The translations under genes and the position numbers were made by a program. A model generated the notes under the pieces. That model was not told the DNA's origin, ran no database searches, and saw nothing but the letters and a program-made list of their open reading frames with translations. Source: Succinatimonas hippei (GTDB lineage Bacteria; Pseudomonadota; Gammaproteobacteria; Enterobacterales; Succinivibrionaceae). From it: a DNA stretch of 53,448 nt. Position 1 is the stretch's first letter; each line of letters opens with the position of its first letter. Below are positions 16,005 to 24,805 of this stretch, one piece after another. The stretch covers positions 1 through 53,448 of the forward strand of contig SFGV01000008.1 in the NCBI GenBank assembly GCA_004557545.1, read 5' to 3'.

Positions 16005-17372
16005 TTAAAGCAGGTGTCTTACAAATAGCGAAGCCTTAAGCAACTTCATGCGATTTAAGATCTTCTGTACTTCATCCGGATAATCCTGAACCGCTTCAAT
16101 TTCCGCGGCCGAGCCTATTCTTCTGGTGTGTTTGAGCAGGAACAGCTGTTCATGCATGAATTTGTCCTGCATAACGTGATTTGGATCGGAAATCACGAGC
16201 CCGTTCTCAAGATCCAGTGTCCAGGCGCGCGGGTTTAAGTTATTTCCGGTTATAAGGGCGTAATTATGGTCGACGAACATGCCCTTAACGTGGAAAGTGT
16301 TGTCGCCATCCTTCCACAGCATGACATTTAAAGCCCCGGATTTGATGAACTCATCATGACGCTGTACAAAGTCACGCAGATTTTGTTCGTATATATATGG
16401 GACAACGCCTACAGCCGAGAATTTTTCGCCGGGCTTAATATAAAAATCATTGGCGGTCTTGTCACCTACGAGCAGAGTAACCTTAACTCCGCTCTCCAAA
16501 GCCTCGGAGATCTGCGCTAAAACCGGTTTGGGCGGATTGAAATATGGGGTGCAGATGAAAAGGTTCTCTTTTGCCGCCCCCAATAGCCACAGCACAGCCC
16601 TGTTTAAAAGGTTATGACGCTTGCCGAGACCTGAAAGCGGAGTTATGCCAAGCTCGCCGCGATGAATATGCGAGTTTTTGAAAGCGTACTGAACCTTGGT
16701 AAGGTGACGCCTTAACTGCCTTATTTCCTCTCTTATCTGCTTGGCCGGCTTTACCGGTCCCTGAGAAAAATCCTGAACAGCGTAATTTGGATGGAAGGCC
16801 GATGTAACGAATGAGCACATCGAATCGGCAAGAGCCGCCGAGCGGATCTCATGGTAACGGTCCAGACGGTAGCGGTTGTGATAATCAAGATAAACGTCAT
16901 TAATTGAGGCGCCCGAGTACAGAACCGTATCGTCAAAAACACATCCTTTAAGATGCATAACGCCGAACAGCTCACGACGTTTGACTGGAACGCCATATAT
17001 GGCGGGAGGATTATCACAGCCCTCGGCGGCCTTCATGTAAAGCGCGCTGTTGCCTGCAGACGGAGCCGCACCAATCAGACCGCGCTGCGCGCGGTGGAAA
17101 TCGACATAAACCCTGACGTACAGCTTGGGATTCTTGGCCTTGGCATCGTATAAGGCCTTTAGGATCTCGCGACCGCAGTCATCATCCTGAAGATAAAGCA
17201 CGGTCATAAGTATGCGGTGCTGCGCTGACGCGATAAGCTGAAGCATCCGCTTGTGGAATAAGGCGGGGCTTTCCAGAATGTCATAGTCTTCAGGCTTAAG
17301 GGTTATGCACGGGAGCTGCTGCAGTCTGGTTTGACAGTAGATTTGCCCTGCCAGGTTTTTTCTAAAGAACAT
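16005..17372 (-). CDS. pssA: Phosphatidylserine synthase PssA (phospholipase D family)
   Basis: 455 residues (E. coli 451). Two HKD motifs of the phospholipase D superfamily: HLKGCVFDD followed by SGASIND, and HVKGMFVDH followed by TGNNLNPRAW. It joins CDP-diacylglycerol and L-serine to phosphatidylserine, the precursor of phosphatidylethanolamine, at the inner face of the membrane; this family associates peripherally with ribosomes and membrane. No membrane span is seen, as expected. Start ATG has AGGAG 7 bases upstream. It lies between an aminopeptidase and recG with gaps of 10 bases on either side. Confidence 0.95.
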   Translation of the reverse strand: MFFRKNLAGQIYCQTRLQQLPCITLKPEDYDILESPALFHKRMLQLIASAQHRILMTVLYLQDDDCGREILKALYDAKAKNPKLYVRVYVDFHRAQRGLIGAAPSAGNSALYMKAAEGCDNPPAIYGVPVKRRELFGVMHLKGCVFDDTVLYSGASINDVYLDYHNRYRLDRYHEIRSAALADSMCSFVTSAFHPNYAVQDFSQGPVKPAKQIREEIRQLRRHLTKVQYAFKNSHIHRGELGITPLSGLGKRHNLLNRAVLWLLGAAKENLFICTPYFNPPKPVLAQISEALESGVKVTLLVGDKTANDFYIKPGEKFSAVGVVPYIYEQNLRDFVQRHDEFIKSGALNVMLWKDGDNTFHVKGMFVDHNYALITGNNLNPRAWTLDLENGLVISDPNHVMQDKFMHEQLFLLKHTRRIGSAAEIEAVQDYPDEVQKILNRMKLLKASLFVRHLL

Positions 17373-17382
17373 GCTATTACTC

Positions 17383-19305
17383 CTAGATTGGCTCCGTAGC
17401 CTTTATAAGCCAGCTTACTTCACTGTCAGTCAGAGTTCCTGAAGCGTTTTTAATAACACTGCATACATTCTGATGGTAGTTATTAAGCCATTCTCGCTCA
17501 CCTGCCGTAAGCCGTTTGGGATCGATGGTTCTGGTATCGATAGGCACCAAGGTCAGAGGGCTGAAGCAGAGCATATGTCTCATGCCCGGGCGCTGGCATT
17601 CCTGAACAACCAGCAGATTCTCAGTGCGTATACCGTAACAGCCGTCCTTATAGTAGCCTGGCTCATCAGAAATGATCATGCCGGGCTCGAGTGGCACGGA
17701 TGAGCGGTGAAGAGACACCGCCTGCGGGCCTTCATGAACTGAAAGCAGATGACCGACACCATGACCGGTTCCGTGGGCATAGTCACACCCGGCGTCCCAA
17801 AGTGGTCTTCTAGCTATAGCGTCAAGCTGTCCGCCAGAGGTTCCCTTAGGGAACAGCAGTGTAGCGAATGAAATGTGGCATTTGAGTACAAGTGTGCACA
17901 TCAGGCGCATCTCATCCGTAAAACCGGGGCCAACGAGCACGGTGCGCGTGATATCCGTAGTTCCGTCAAGATAATGGGCGCCTGAATCAATCATATACAG
18001 CGGGCTGTCTCCAAGGTGTTTTGGATTTGGAGAATTCAGATAGCTGTAGTGAACCATGGACGCGTCAGATCCCAGCGCCGAAATGGTATCAAAGGACGGC
18101 TCAATGTAGTCTGCTTCAACTTTACGGAAAGACTCGGCCCGATCAGCGAGTATCTTTTCATCGGTGTCACGAACCCGGCGTACGTAACCTTCAGGATCGC
18201 TCTGAGCCTTGAGCGGACAGGTAAGCTCGTCAAGCCAAGATAGAAAGCGGCACATCGCCACGCCATCCTTGATATGGGCTTTATACTCACCTTTGAGCTC
18301 AACGTGATTTTTTACCGCTTTTGGAAGCAGGCACAAGCCAAGACCTTCAGTTACGCGGGCGCCGCCCTCGTAGAGGGTTTTCATCACATGTGCGTTTACC
18401 GTCTGCGGATCGGTATATACAGATGCTGATGAAGCGCATAGCCTTTTGAGCGCCTCATCAAAGCGATCTTCCGGGAAGATATCTATGTGCCCTACGTGGG
18501 TCTCGAGCGCCTTTTGGATATTGTCGTCAAAATGGTCATCTGAAATGTACCACTCAAGCGCTTCGTTTGAATAGGCAACCATGCGGCAGCAAACGACCGG
18601 AAGGCAGTGACGATCCCTTCCTCGTATGTTTAACAGCCAGCATATGCTCTCGGGATCGCATATTACTGTGGCGTCAAGACCGCGCTCCCTGAGCTCGCGC
18701 GCCAGATTACGGCGTTTCTGCGGGCTCGGGCACCCATTGTATTCGTCAGGAAAAATCCGGACTTTGGTATGTACGGGAGAAGGTCTGTCAGTCCATATGG
18801 CGTCCGCCGCGTTAATCCTGGTTTCAACGAGGCTGATACCGGATTTCGCCAGATGATTTTTGAATTTCAGATACCCGTCATAGCTTATGCAGTTTAAGTC
18901 TATTCCGACTTTCGCCCCGCGCGGGAGCACGGAACACAGCCAGCATGACGGAGTAAGGTCGGTATAGCAGAAGCTCTGCATGCATGAGCCATCTATCTGT
19001 GCTTTGACCTGCAGAGTGTAACGACCGTCAACGAAAACGGCGGCATCTTTTAGGATCTCCTGTCCGGCTTTGGGGTTTCCGGTTTCGTTCTTACGTCTTG
19101 CTGGATCAAAGGATCTTGCGAAAGTGAAAGCGCCGGCGCTACCGGTGAAACCTGTCAAAAAACGCAGACGTTCGCACTCAGGGGAGAGCTCTTCTGAGAG
19201 GTATTCGTCATCATGGACTATTATGACGGCGTCAAGTTCTTCACGCTCTAAGAACTCGGAAAGCGCGTGAAGGCGCTGGCGAGCTGAATTCTGATTTTCG
19301 TCCAT
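17383..19305 (-). CDS. Aminopeptidase P, three-domain M24 metallopeptidase
   Basis: 640 residues, well above the 441 of E. coli PepP, matching the longer three-domain Xaa-Pro aminopeptidases. Two creatinase-like N-terminal domains (about 1-320) precede the M24 pita-bread domain. Metal ligands are seen in DSGAHYLDGTTDITR (two Asp), HGTGHGVGHLLSVHEG (His), DEPGYY (Glu) and RTENLLVV (Glu). It removes N-terminal residues preceding proline in the cytoplasm; no signal peptide. First gene of the pssA-recG-asmA operon and divergent from prlC, another peptidase, with a 125-base gap. The Shine-Dalgarno is weak (GGA, 10 bases). Confidence 0.88.
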   Translation of the reverse strand: MDENQNSARQRLHALSEFLEREELDAVIIVHDDEYLSEELSPECERLRFLTGFTGSAGAFTFARSFDPARRKNETGNPKAGQEILKDAAVFVDGRYTLQVKAQIDGSCMQSFCYTDLTPSCWLCSVLPRGAKVGIDLNCISYDGYLKFKNHLAKSGISLVETRINAADAIWTDRPSPVHTKVRIFPDEYNGCPSPQKRRNLARELRERGLDATVICDPESICWLLNIRGRDRHCLPVVCCRMVAYSNEALEWYISDDHFDDNIQKALETHVGHIDIFPEDRFDEALKRLCASSASVYTDPQTVNAHVMKTLYEGGARVTEGLGLCLLPKAVKNHVELKGEYKAHIKDGVAMCRFLSWLDELTCPLKAQSDPEGYVRRVRDTDEKILADRAESFRKVEADYIEPSFDTISALGSDASMVHYSYLNSPNPKHLGDSPLYMIDSGAHYLDGTTDITRTVLVGPGFTDEMRLMCTLVLKCHISFATLLFPKGTSGGQLDAIARRPLWDAGCDYAHGTGHGVGHLLSVHEGPQAVSLHRSSVPLEPGMIISDEPGYYKDGCYGIRTENLLVVQECQRPGMRHMLCFSPLTLVPIDTRTIDPKRLTAGEREWLNNYHQNVCSVIKNASGTLTDSEVSWLIKATEPI

Positions 19306-19364
19306 TTTGGAACAATCCGTCGGAAACTGAGCCTAATGAAATTTATGCTTTTTTGTTTCAGATC

Positions 19365-19393
19365 TTAGCACAGCGCACAAATGCATATATCAT
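19365..19393 (+). promoter_or_regulatory. Promoter of prlC
   Basis: TTAGCA (19365-19370), 17-base spacer, TATCAT (19388-19393): 4/6 and 5/6 matches to sigma-70 boxes. The predicted start is about 30 bases before the prlC ATG. Confidence 0.5.
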
Positions 19394-19430
19394 ACTGAAA
19401 ACATTGTAAATAGAAAGAGGCGATACTCTA

Positions 19431-21494
19431 ATGACCGCTGGTTATGAAGATAATCCACTGTTAAAACCATCCCCGCTTCCACGCTTTTCAGCCATAACTC
19501 CGTCTGATCTGAAGGGCGCCGTGGAAAAATCAGTCCAGAAGTGCACTGATGTGATTAAGAGGGTGTGCGCTGAGCACGCGCAGGATCCTACCTGGGATAA
19601 CACCATAGCTCCCATTGAGGAGGCGGATGACGCTTTCTCCAGGGTATGGGGAACAATCTCCCATCTTAATAACGTGCGTAATACCAAACAGTTCCGCGAA
19701 GCCTATATGCAATGTCTGCCAGCGGTTTCAGCTTACAGCTCGTGGGTCGGTCAGTATCGTCCGCTTTATGAGATCTACAAGAAAATCGCCGATTCCGATT
19801 CCTTCGGGTTGCTAACACAGGCTCAGCAGGTCGCGGTAAAGAACGCCTTACGCGACTTCGTCCTTACCGGCGTAAATCTTAATGAGCAGGACAAAAAACG
19901 TTTTGCGGTCATAGATCAGCGCCTGTCGGAGCTGTCCACCAGTTTTGCAAATAATGTGCTTGATTCAACACAGTGTTACGCGCTGAATATTACCGATGAA
20001 CAGGATCTGTCGGGGATCCCAGAGGGGGCAAGAGCCGCCGCGGCAAAGGCGGCGGAAAAGCGCAATCTTAAGGGATGGGCTTTCACGCTTGATCTTGCCT
20101 CTTATGTTCCTTTTATCACTTATGCCGACAAGAGAGAACTCAGAGAAAAAATATACAAAGCCTTTTGTGTAAGAGCCTCTGAATTGTGCACCAGACCATC
20201 AGAATGGGATAACGGCCCGGTAATAGAAGAGATATTAAAGCTTCGGCATGAGCAGGCCAGACTTCTGGGATTTGACAACTACGCCAGCTATTCACTGGTG
20301 ACGAAGATGGCAAAAGATCCCAAGGAAGTTCTGAATTTTCTTTATGAGCTTGCTGACAAATCTATAGCGCAGGGGCGCAGAGAGTACCGCGAGCTTGAGG
20401 ATTTTGCCAAATCTCAGGGTATAGATGAGCTCAAAAGCTGGGATATCTCATATTATTCTGAAAAACTCAGACGCGAGCGCTATAGCGTAGATTCTGAGGC
20501 TCTGCGCGAATATTTCCCGGTTTCACAGGTAATGCGTGGGCTTTTTGAGTGCGCGCACCGGATATACGGCGTGTCATTCAGGCCGCACCTTGGAGTTGAC
20601 GTATGGGATCCGCAAGTGCGTTTTTATGACATATGCGATGAATACGGAAGCACCATAGGCAGTTTCTATGTAGATCTGTACGCACGTGAGGGCAAGCAGG
20701 GTGGCGCGTGGATGGATGAGTGTCTTACAAGACGTTACCGTTCTGACGGCACTCTGCAGTTGCCTGTAGCGTACGTTGAGTGCAACTTCAGACCGCCGCG
20801 GGACAAAGAGGAAGCGTTATTGACACATGATGACGTGGTAACGCTCTTTCACGAGTTCGGTCATGCGTTAAACCAGCTGCTTACCCGCGTGGATATTCCG
20901 GATGTTTCAGGAATAAACGGCGTACCCTGGGACGCGGTAGAGCTTCCCAGTCAGTTTAATGAGAACTTCGCGTGGCAGGCGCAGGCGCTTGGTTTTATTT
21001 CAAAAAACGTCAACACCGGAGCTCCGCTTGGTGAGGACATGATTGAAAGGCTGATGCGGGCGCGTAACTTTGAAGCAGCTATGATGATGCTGCGCCAGCT
21101 GGAGTTCGCGATCTTTGATATGCGTCTGCACGCAGAGTACGATCCCCAAAAAGGCGGAAGGGTTATGGAAATCCTGCGCGAGGTACAAAAACGCGTAAGA
21201 GTTACTCCTGTATATGAAAATGATCGTTTCCCCGACAGCTTCAGCCATATCTTCGCGGGAGGTTACGCAGCCGGTTACTACAGCTATAAATGGGCAGAGG
21301 TGCTTTCGGCTGATGCTTTCGGTCGTTTCCTTGAGGAGGGGATTTTTTCAAAAAAGGCCGGGGCCAGTTTTAGAGATAACATTCTTGCTGTAGGCGGAAG
21401 CAGAGATGAGATGAAATCTTTCATCGCCTTCCGCGGTCGTAAACCGCAAATAGAGGCTCTGCTGGTACAAAGCGGGATAAAGGAATCCAAATAA
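19431..21494 (+). CDS. prlC: Oligopeptidase A (M3 metallopeptidase)
   Basis: 687 residues (E. coli 680). The zinc site HEFGHALNQ has His474, Glu475 and His478, and the start NPLLKPSPLPRFSAI matches the PrlC family. It degrades oligopeptides, including cleaved signal peptides, in the cytoplasm. ATG is preceded by AGAGGCGA. It is a lone plus-strand gene, divergent from the aminopeptidase P operon and separated from convergent rnb by a strong bidirectional terminator. Length and motifs leave little doubt; peptidyl-dipeptidase Dcp is a paralogue but has a different N-terminus. Confidence 0.95.
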   Translation: MTAGYEDNPLLKPSPLPRFSAITPSDLKGAVEKSVQKCTDVIKRVCAEHAQDPTWDNTIAPIEEADDAFSRVWGTISHLNNVRNTKQFREAYMQCLPAVSAYSSWVGQYRPLYEIYKKIADSDSFGLLTQAQQVAVKNALRDFVLTGVNLNEQDKKRFAVIDQRLSELSTSFANNVLDSTQCYALNITDEQDLSGIPEGARAAAAKAAEKRNLKGWAFTLDLASYVPFITYADKRELREKIYKAFCVRASELCTRPSEWDNGPVIEEILKLRHEQARLLGFDNYASYSLVTKMAKDPKEVLNFLYELADKSIAQGRREYRELEDFAKSQGIDELKSWDISYYSEKLRRERYSVDSEALREYFPVSQVMRGLFECAHRIYGVSFRPHLGVDVWDPQVRFYDICDEYGSTIGSFYVDLYAREGKQGGAWMDECLTRRYRSDGTLQLPVAYVECNFRPPRDKEEALLTHDDVVTLFHEFGHALNQLLTRVDIPDVSGINGVPWDAVELPSQFNENFAWQAQALGFISKNVNTGAPLGEDMIERLMRARNFEAAMMMLRQLEFAIFDMRLHAEYDPQKGGRVMEILREVQKRVRVTPVYENDRFPDSFSHIFAGGYAAGYYSYKWAEVLSADAFGRFLEEGIFSKKAGASFRDNILAVGGSRDEMKSFIAFRGRKPQIEALLVQSGIKESK

Positions 21495-21546
21495 GACACC
21501 CGTCTTAAGAGCAACCTAAGTTACCCGCGTGATGAGGGTATTAACC

Positions 21547-21571
21547 AAAATGCCGGCATTGCCGGCATTTT
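21547..21571. terminator. Bidirectional terminator between prlC and rnb
   Basis: AAAATGCCGGC, 3 bases, GCCGGCATTTT: a perfect 11-bp stem flanked by A4/T4, so it works on either strand. It lies 53 bases after the prlC stop and 14 bases after the rnb stop. Confidence 0.85.
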
Positions 21572-21584
21572 AGCTGGTAATCTC

Positions 21585-23711
21585 TCATCCTCTGTGAGGA
21601 CCGCCACGGCCATGGTGTGGTTTAAATTGTCCAGCTCTGCCGTGATTTGAATCAAAGCGTCCCTTACCGTGCACGTTGTCAAAACCGGGGCGGCGTCCCT
21701 GTGTGTGGCGTAAAGACTGATTTGTTTTGCCTCTGGGTTCCGGAACCGGCAGCATGACCCCGCCTATGCTTTGTGTAGGAGCGCCGGTCACCGAACGGTT
21801 CTCATGGTCAATCTCGATTATACGTACTTTGATAGGATCACCTAGTTTAAGTACTACTTTTCCGTCAACCAGCGCCACGCCTTCATCAGCGTCCAGTGTC
21901 ATGGAGTCTCGATCAGGACTCATGAAGCTGAAGGGAACAAAGAGCATCGCTCCGTTGGCATTGAGCGTAACCCTTAACCCGCCGCGCGAGATATCGAATA
22001 CTTCTCCGTCAAAAACTGTCTTTTTAGCTATTTCGGGCTCGAGGTAATCAACGTACAGCCAGTCGCGCACATCCCGTTCAGCCATGCGGTTGACCCGTCT
22101 TGCGAGATTCATCTGGCTTAGCGTCTCTTCGTCAGGAAGTTTCGGGTGTTGGGCTGAGGTAAGCAGGCTTTTGAGAAGCCTGTGATTGACCATATCACCA
22201 TATTTACGTATGGGTGAGGTCCAGGTGGCGTAATTCTCAACCCCGAGCGCGAAATGAGGTCCCGGAGTTATGCTGATCTGTGAGTATTCCTGAAGCTTGC
22301 GGATCCTGCAATCCATATAGGCTGAATCCTGCGCTACCGCAAACCGGCGGATGGCATTGTAGCCTTCAATGGTTGATAGTCCTTCTTCTGTATATGGACA
22401 GTGCTGTTCGTTAAGAAGCTTTTTTATCGCGTCGATCTTGGTCAGATCAAAACCTTTGTGCAGATTGAAGATCCCGCTGTTGAACTTGTCGGCAAGCATA
22501 TTGCCAGCGCAGACATTAGCCGTGATCATGCACTCTTCTACGATCTGGTTTGCTATGCGCCGGTGTTCCACTTCAATGTGATCAAGGGATCCGTCATCTT
22601 TTAATATGAAATCGTAATCAGGGTGATTGCGGAAAGCCGCGGCGTGAGATGAGCGGTAAGCGTCACGCGCGTGCGCGAAGTCGACCAGATCCCTGAGCAC
22701 TCGTTCAACCTCCTCAGAAGGATGGAATGCGGCTTCAGCTTTTCCTTCAAGGTAGTCTGATACATCATTGTATATGAGTTTGCCATGCGAGCGTATGGTA
22801 CCGAGACAGAACTCCGATTTTGAAAGATCAATAGTCCCGTCAGCCGCTACACGGAAGCTTCCCACGAGCACGGGTCGATCCTCATTTTCACGCAGAGAAC
22901 AGAGATTCTGTGAAAGGATCCTCGGAAGCATTGGGATATCCTGACCAGGCAGATAAATTGAAAAAGCCCGCCTTGATGCCAGTTTATCGAGATCACTGTC
23001 TTCAGGTATATATCCGGTAGGATCAGCTATGGCTACCATCAGCTTAAAGCCGTCCTGGTCTTTTTCTATATATAACGCGTCATCCATATCCTGGGTGTGC
23101 GCGCTGTCTATTGTGATAAAAGGGAGTGATGTCAGATCCTTTCTTGGCAGATCCTTGTCTAAAAACTCAAACTCACGATCATCAGGCTCGCGTAAAGGAA
23201 GATCGTAACGTCTGAGAGAGACAATCCATGGCGCACGCGGCTCAGAACTGGCGCAGATCCTCTCGGTTATTTTCGCCCGGAAGGCTCCGTCCCTGAGCGC
23301 GTGTGAGCTGAGTTCACAGATTATCCAGTCGCCGCTGTTTATTTTTTCTGAACCATAGGTTCTTTCGTCAGTACAGGCTATGTGTACATGAATGTTCGGA
23401 TGATCCGGAATTGCCATAAGCCGTCCCTGAGAGATAACGGCTTTAGCCACGAAGCGTTTGAGGAAAGGATCAATCAGGGTCTTCGGAACAGCGTGCTCGC
23501 GTCCCTGATCATCTGTTTCAATAACTGCGCTGATTTTGTCGCCATGCGTAACCCTACGCATGTCGTCAGGAGAGATAAAGAAGCTCTCCCGTTCGGCAGT
23601 TTCAAGAAAACCAAAACCACGGTCGGAGGATTTAATTGTTCCTTCTTTTTTGGGTTTCTCTTTTACAAATTGTTTCTTAAGCTCAGAAAGCGCAGGATCG
23701 TCAAAAAGCAT
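21585..23711 (-). CDS. rnb: Exoribonuclease II with an extra Arg/Gly/His-rich tail
   Basis: 708 residues from the ATG at 23711 (GGAG 7 bases upstream), which lines up with the E. coli RNase II start; a longer frame to 23822 is unlikely. Cold-shock domains with GFGFLE (about residues 25-35), RNB active site DSAHTQDMDDA with Asp202, 208, 210 and 211 as in E. coli, ATWTSPIRKYGDM, then an S1 domain with DISRGGLRVTL. It degrades single-stranded RNA processively from the 3' end. After ENRSVTGAP, where E. coli RNase II ends, about 65 more residues follow, rich in Gly, Arg and His (GRRPGFDN, HGKGRFDS, HHGRGGPHRG). That tail may add RNA binding. It follows menA on the same strand. Confidence 0.93.
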   Translation of the reverse strand: MLFDDPALSELKKQFVKEKPKKEGTIKSSDRGFGFLETAERESFFISPDDMRRVTHGDKISAVIETDDQGREHAVPKTLIDPFLKRFVAKAVISQGRLMAIPDHPNIHVHIACTDERTYGSEKINSGDWIICELSSHALRDGAFRAKITERICASSEPRAPWIVSLRRYDLPLREPDDREFEFLDKDLPRKDLTSLPFITIDSAHTQDMDDALYIEKDQDGFKLMVAIADPTGYIPEDSDLDKLASRRAFSIYLPGQDIPMLPRILSQNLCSLRENEDRPVLVGSFRVAADGTIDLSKSEFCLGTIRSHGKLIYNDVSDYLEGKAEAAFHPSEEVERVLRDLVDFAHARDAYRSSHAAAFRNHPDYDFILKDDGSLDHIEVEHRRIANQIVEECMITANVCAGNMLADKFNSGIFNLHKGFDLTKIDAIKKLLNEQHCPYTEEGLSTIEGYNAIRRFAVAQDSAYMDCRIRKLQEYSQISITPGPHFALGVENYATWTSPIRKYGDMVNHRLLKSLLTSAQHPKLPDEETLSQMNLARRVNRMAERDVRDWLYVDYLEPEIAKKTVFDGEVFDISRGGLRVTLNANGAMLFVPFSFMSPDRDSMTLDADEGVALVDGKVVLKLGDPIKVRIIEIDHENRSVTGAPTQSIGGVMLPVPEPRGKTNQSLRHTQGRRPGFDNVHGKGRFDSNHGRAGQFKPHHGRGGPHRG

Positions 23712-23799
23712 ATTTGCTCCGGATAAAGCAGCGCAACCATCCTGCCGGAAGGCCACGCACTGATTATGGCGTCTGTCAGGGATCGCCATTTGTGAAGTC

Positions 23800-24738
23800 T
23801 TAACGGTAAGCCCAGTAGTCAATGGTCAGAACAATCATCCATGCCACAGCGTGTATGGCGCTTCCAAGCGAGGTGTATTTAAGCTCGGGAGCCACACGTA
23901 CCGGGACGCGGGCGTTTTTGATTGTTCTTACAGTTGAAGCCAAAAGCGGGATCAGTGAAATCGCGATGATGGAAAATTCCCAGGCCCGGTGCGAATAAAC
24001 ACAGGCAAATGCGGAAGTCAGGGTAGTTACACTAAATAGTATCGCCAGATAAACGCAAGAAAGTGTATAACCCAGCCTTGAGGCAAGAGTTTTTTTGCCA
24101 TGCAACCGGTCTTCGCTTATATCCCTCATCCCGGCTACGTGAAGCACCATGACGGAACTCGCGCCGATGCTTATGCCCATGGCCGCCGTATCAGGATACC
24201 AGTCCAGCCCTGCGTTACCTGAGGCGGTAATAAGTATCTGTGAACCTATGACTGCTATGACGCCGAAGAAAATAAATACGAAGAAATCACCAAGCCCCTT
24301 ATAACCGTACGCCAGTCCCAGGGTATAGAAGAGCGCGGCTAAAATAGAGAGCACGCCCAAGAAGATAAACCATGAGAGTACCTGCAGGTTTCCTCCTACA
24401 GCGAGACCTACGGCTATGACTCCGCTGATGGCGGCGGCGATTATCACAAGCGCCATACCTTTACGCAGCTGACTAACGGATATCGCGCCTGACATGACCG
24501 CGCGTATAGGTCCCACTCGTCCCGGACCGTCCGCGTTACGGTATGCGTCACCATAGTCATTCGCGAAGTTGCTGAGTATCTGTAACAGGCAGCCTGTTAA
24601 AACAACGAAAAAGGCCGTTGTCAGCGTGTATAAATTGACCTCACTGTAATAAAAACCAAAAGCGCATCCCAAGGCACAGTTTGTAACACCTAATACCAAA
24701 GTGCGCGGTCTGGCCTCGCTAATCCAGTACTTGAGCAT
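23800..24738 (-). CDS. menA: 1,4-dihydroxy-2-naphthoate polyprenyltransferase MenA
   Basis: 312 residues, about eight membrane helices, UbiA superfamily. The first Asp-rich motif is NDYGDAYRNAD (60-70), with GPIRAVMSG after it; the second is MRDISEDRLHGKKTLA. MenA attaches a polyprenyl chain to 1,4-dihydroxy-2-naphthoate to give demethylmenaquinone in the inner membrane, so the organism respires with menaquinone, consistent with anaerobic electron transfer. AAGGA lies 13 bases from the ATG, rather far. It follows trkH by 67 bases and may share its transcript. Confidence 0.92.
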   Translation of the reverse strand: MLKYWISEARPRTLVLGVTNCALGCAFGFYYSEVNLYTLTTAFFVVLTGCLLQILSNFANDYGDAYRNADGPGRVGPIRAVMSGAISVSQLRKGMALVIIAAAISGVIAVGLAVGGNLQVLSWFIFLGVLSILAALFYTLGLAYGYKGLGDFFVFIFFGVIAVIGSQILITASGNAGLDWYPDTAAMGISIGASSVMVLHVAGMRDISEDRLHGKKTLASRLGYTLSCVYLAILFSVTTLTSAFACVYSHRAWEFSIIAISLIPLLASTVRTIKNARVPVRVAPELKYTSLGSAIHAVAWMIVLTIDYWAYR

Positions 24739-24805
24739 CTTTTTATAAGAATCCTTTCTGTTATTGCCGCTTTTTGATAAGGAGTGATTGTACTACACCA
24801 TTTCT

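Noticed and set aside
23712..23822. 37-residue N-terminal extension of RNase II
   Set aside because: The ATG at 23711 has a Shine-Dalgarno and aligns with the E. coli start; the extension shows no similarity.
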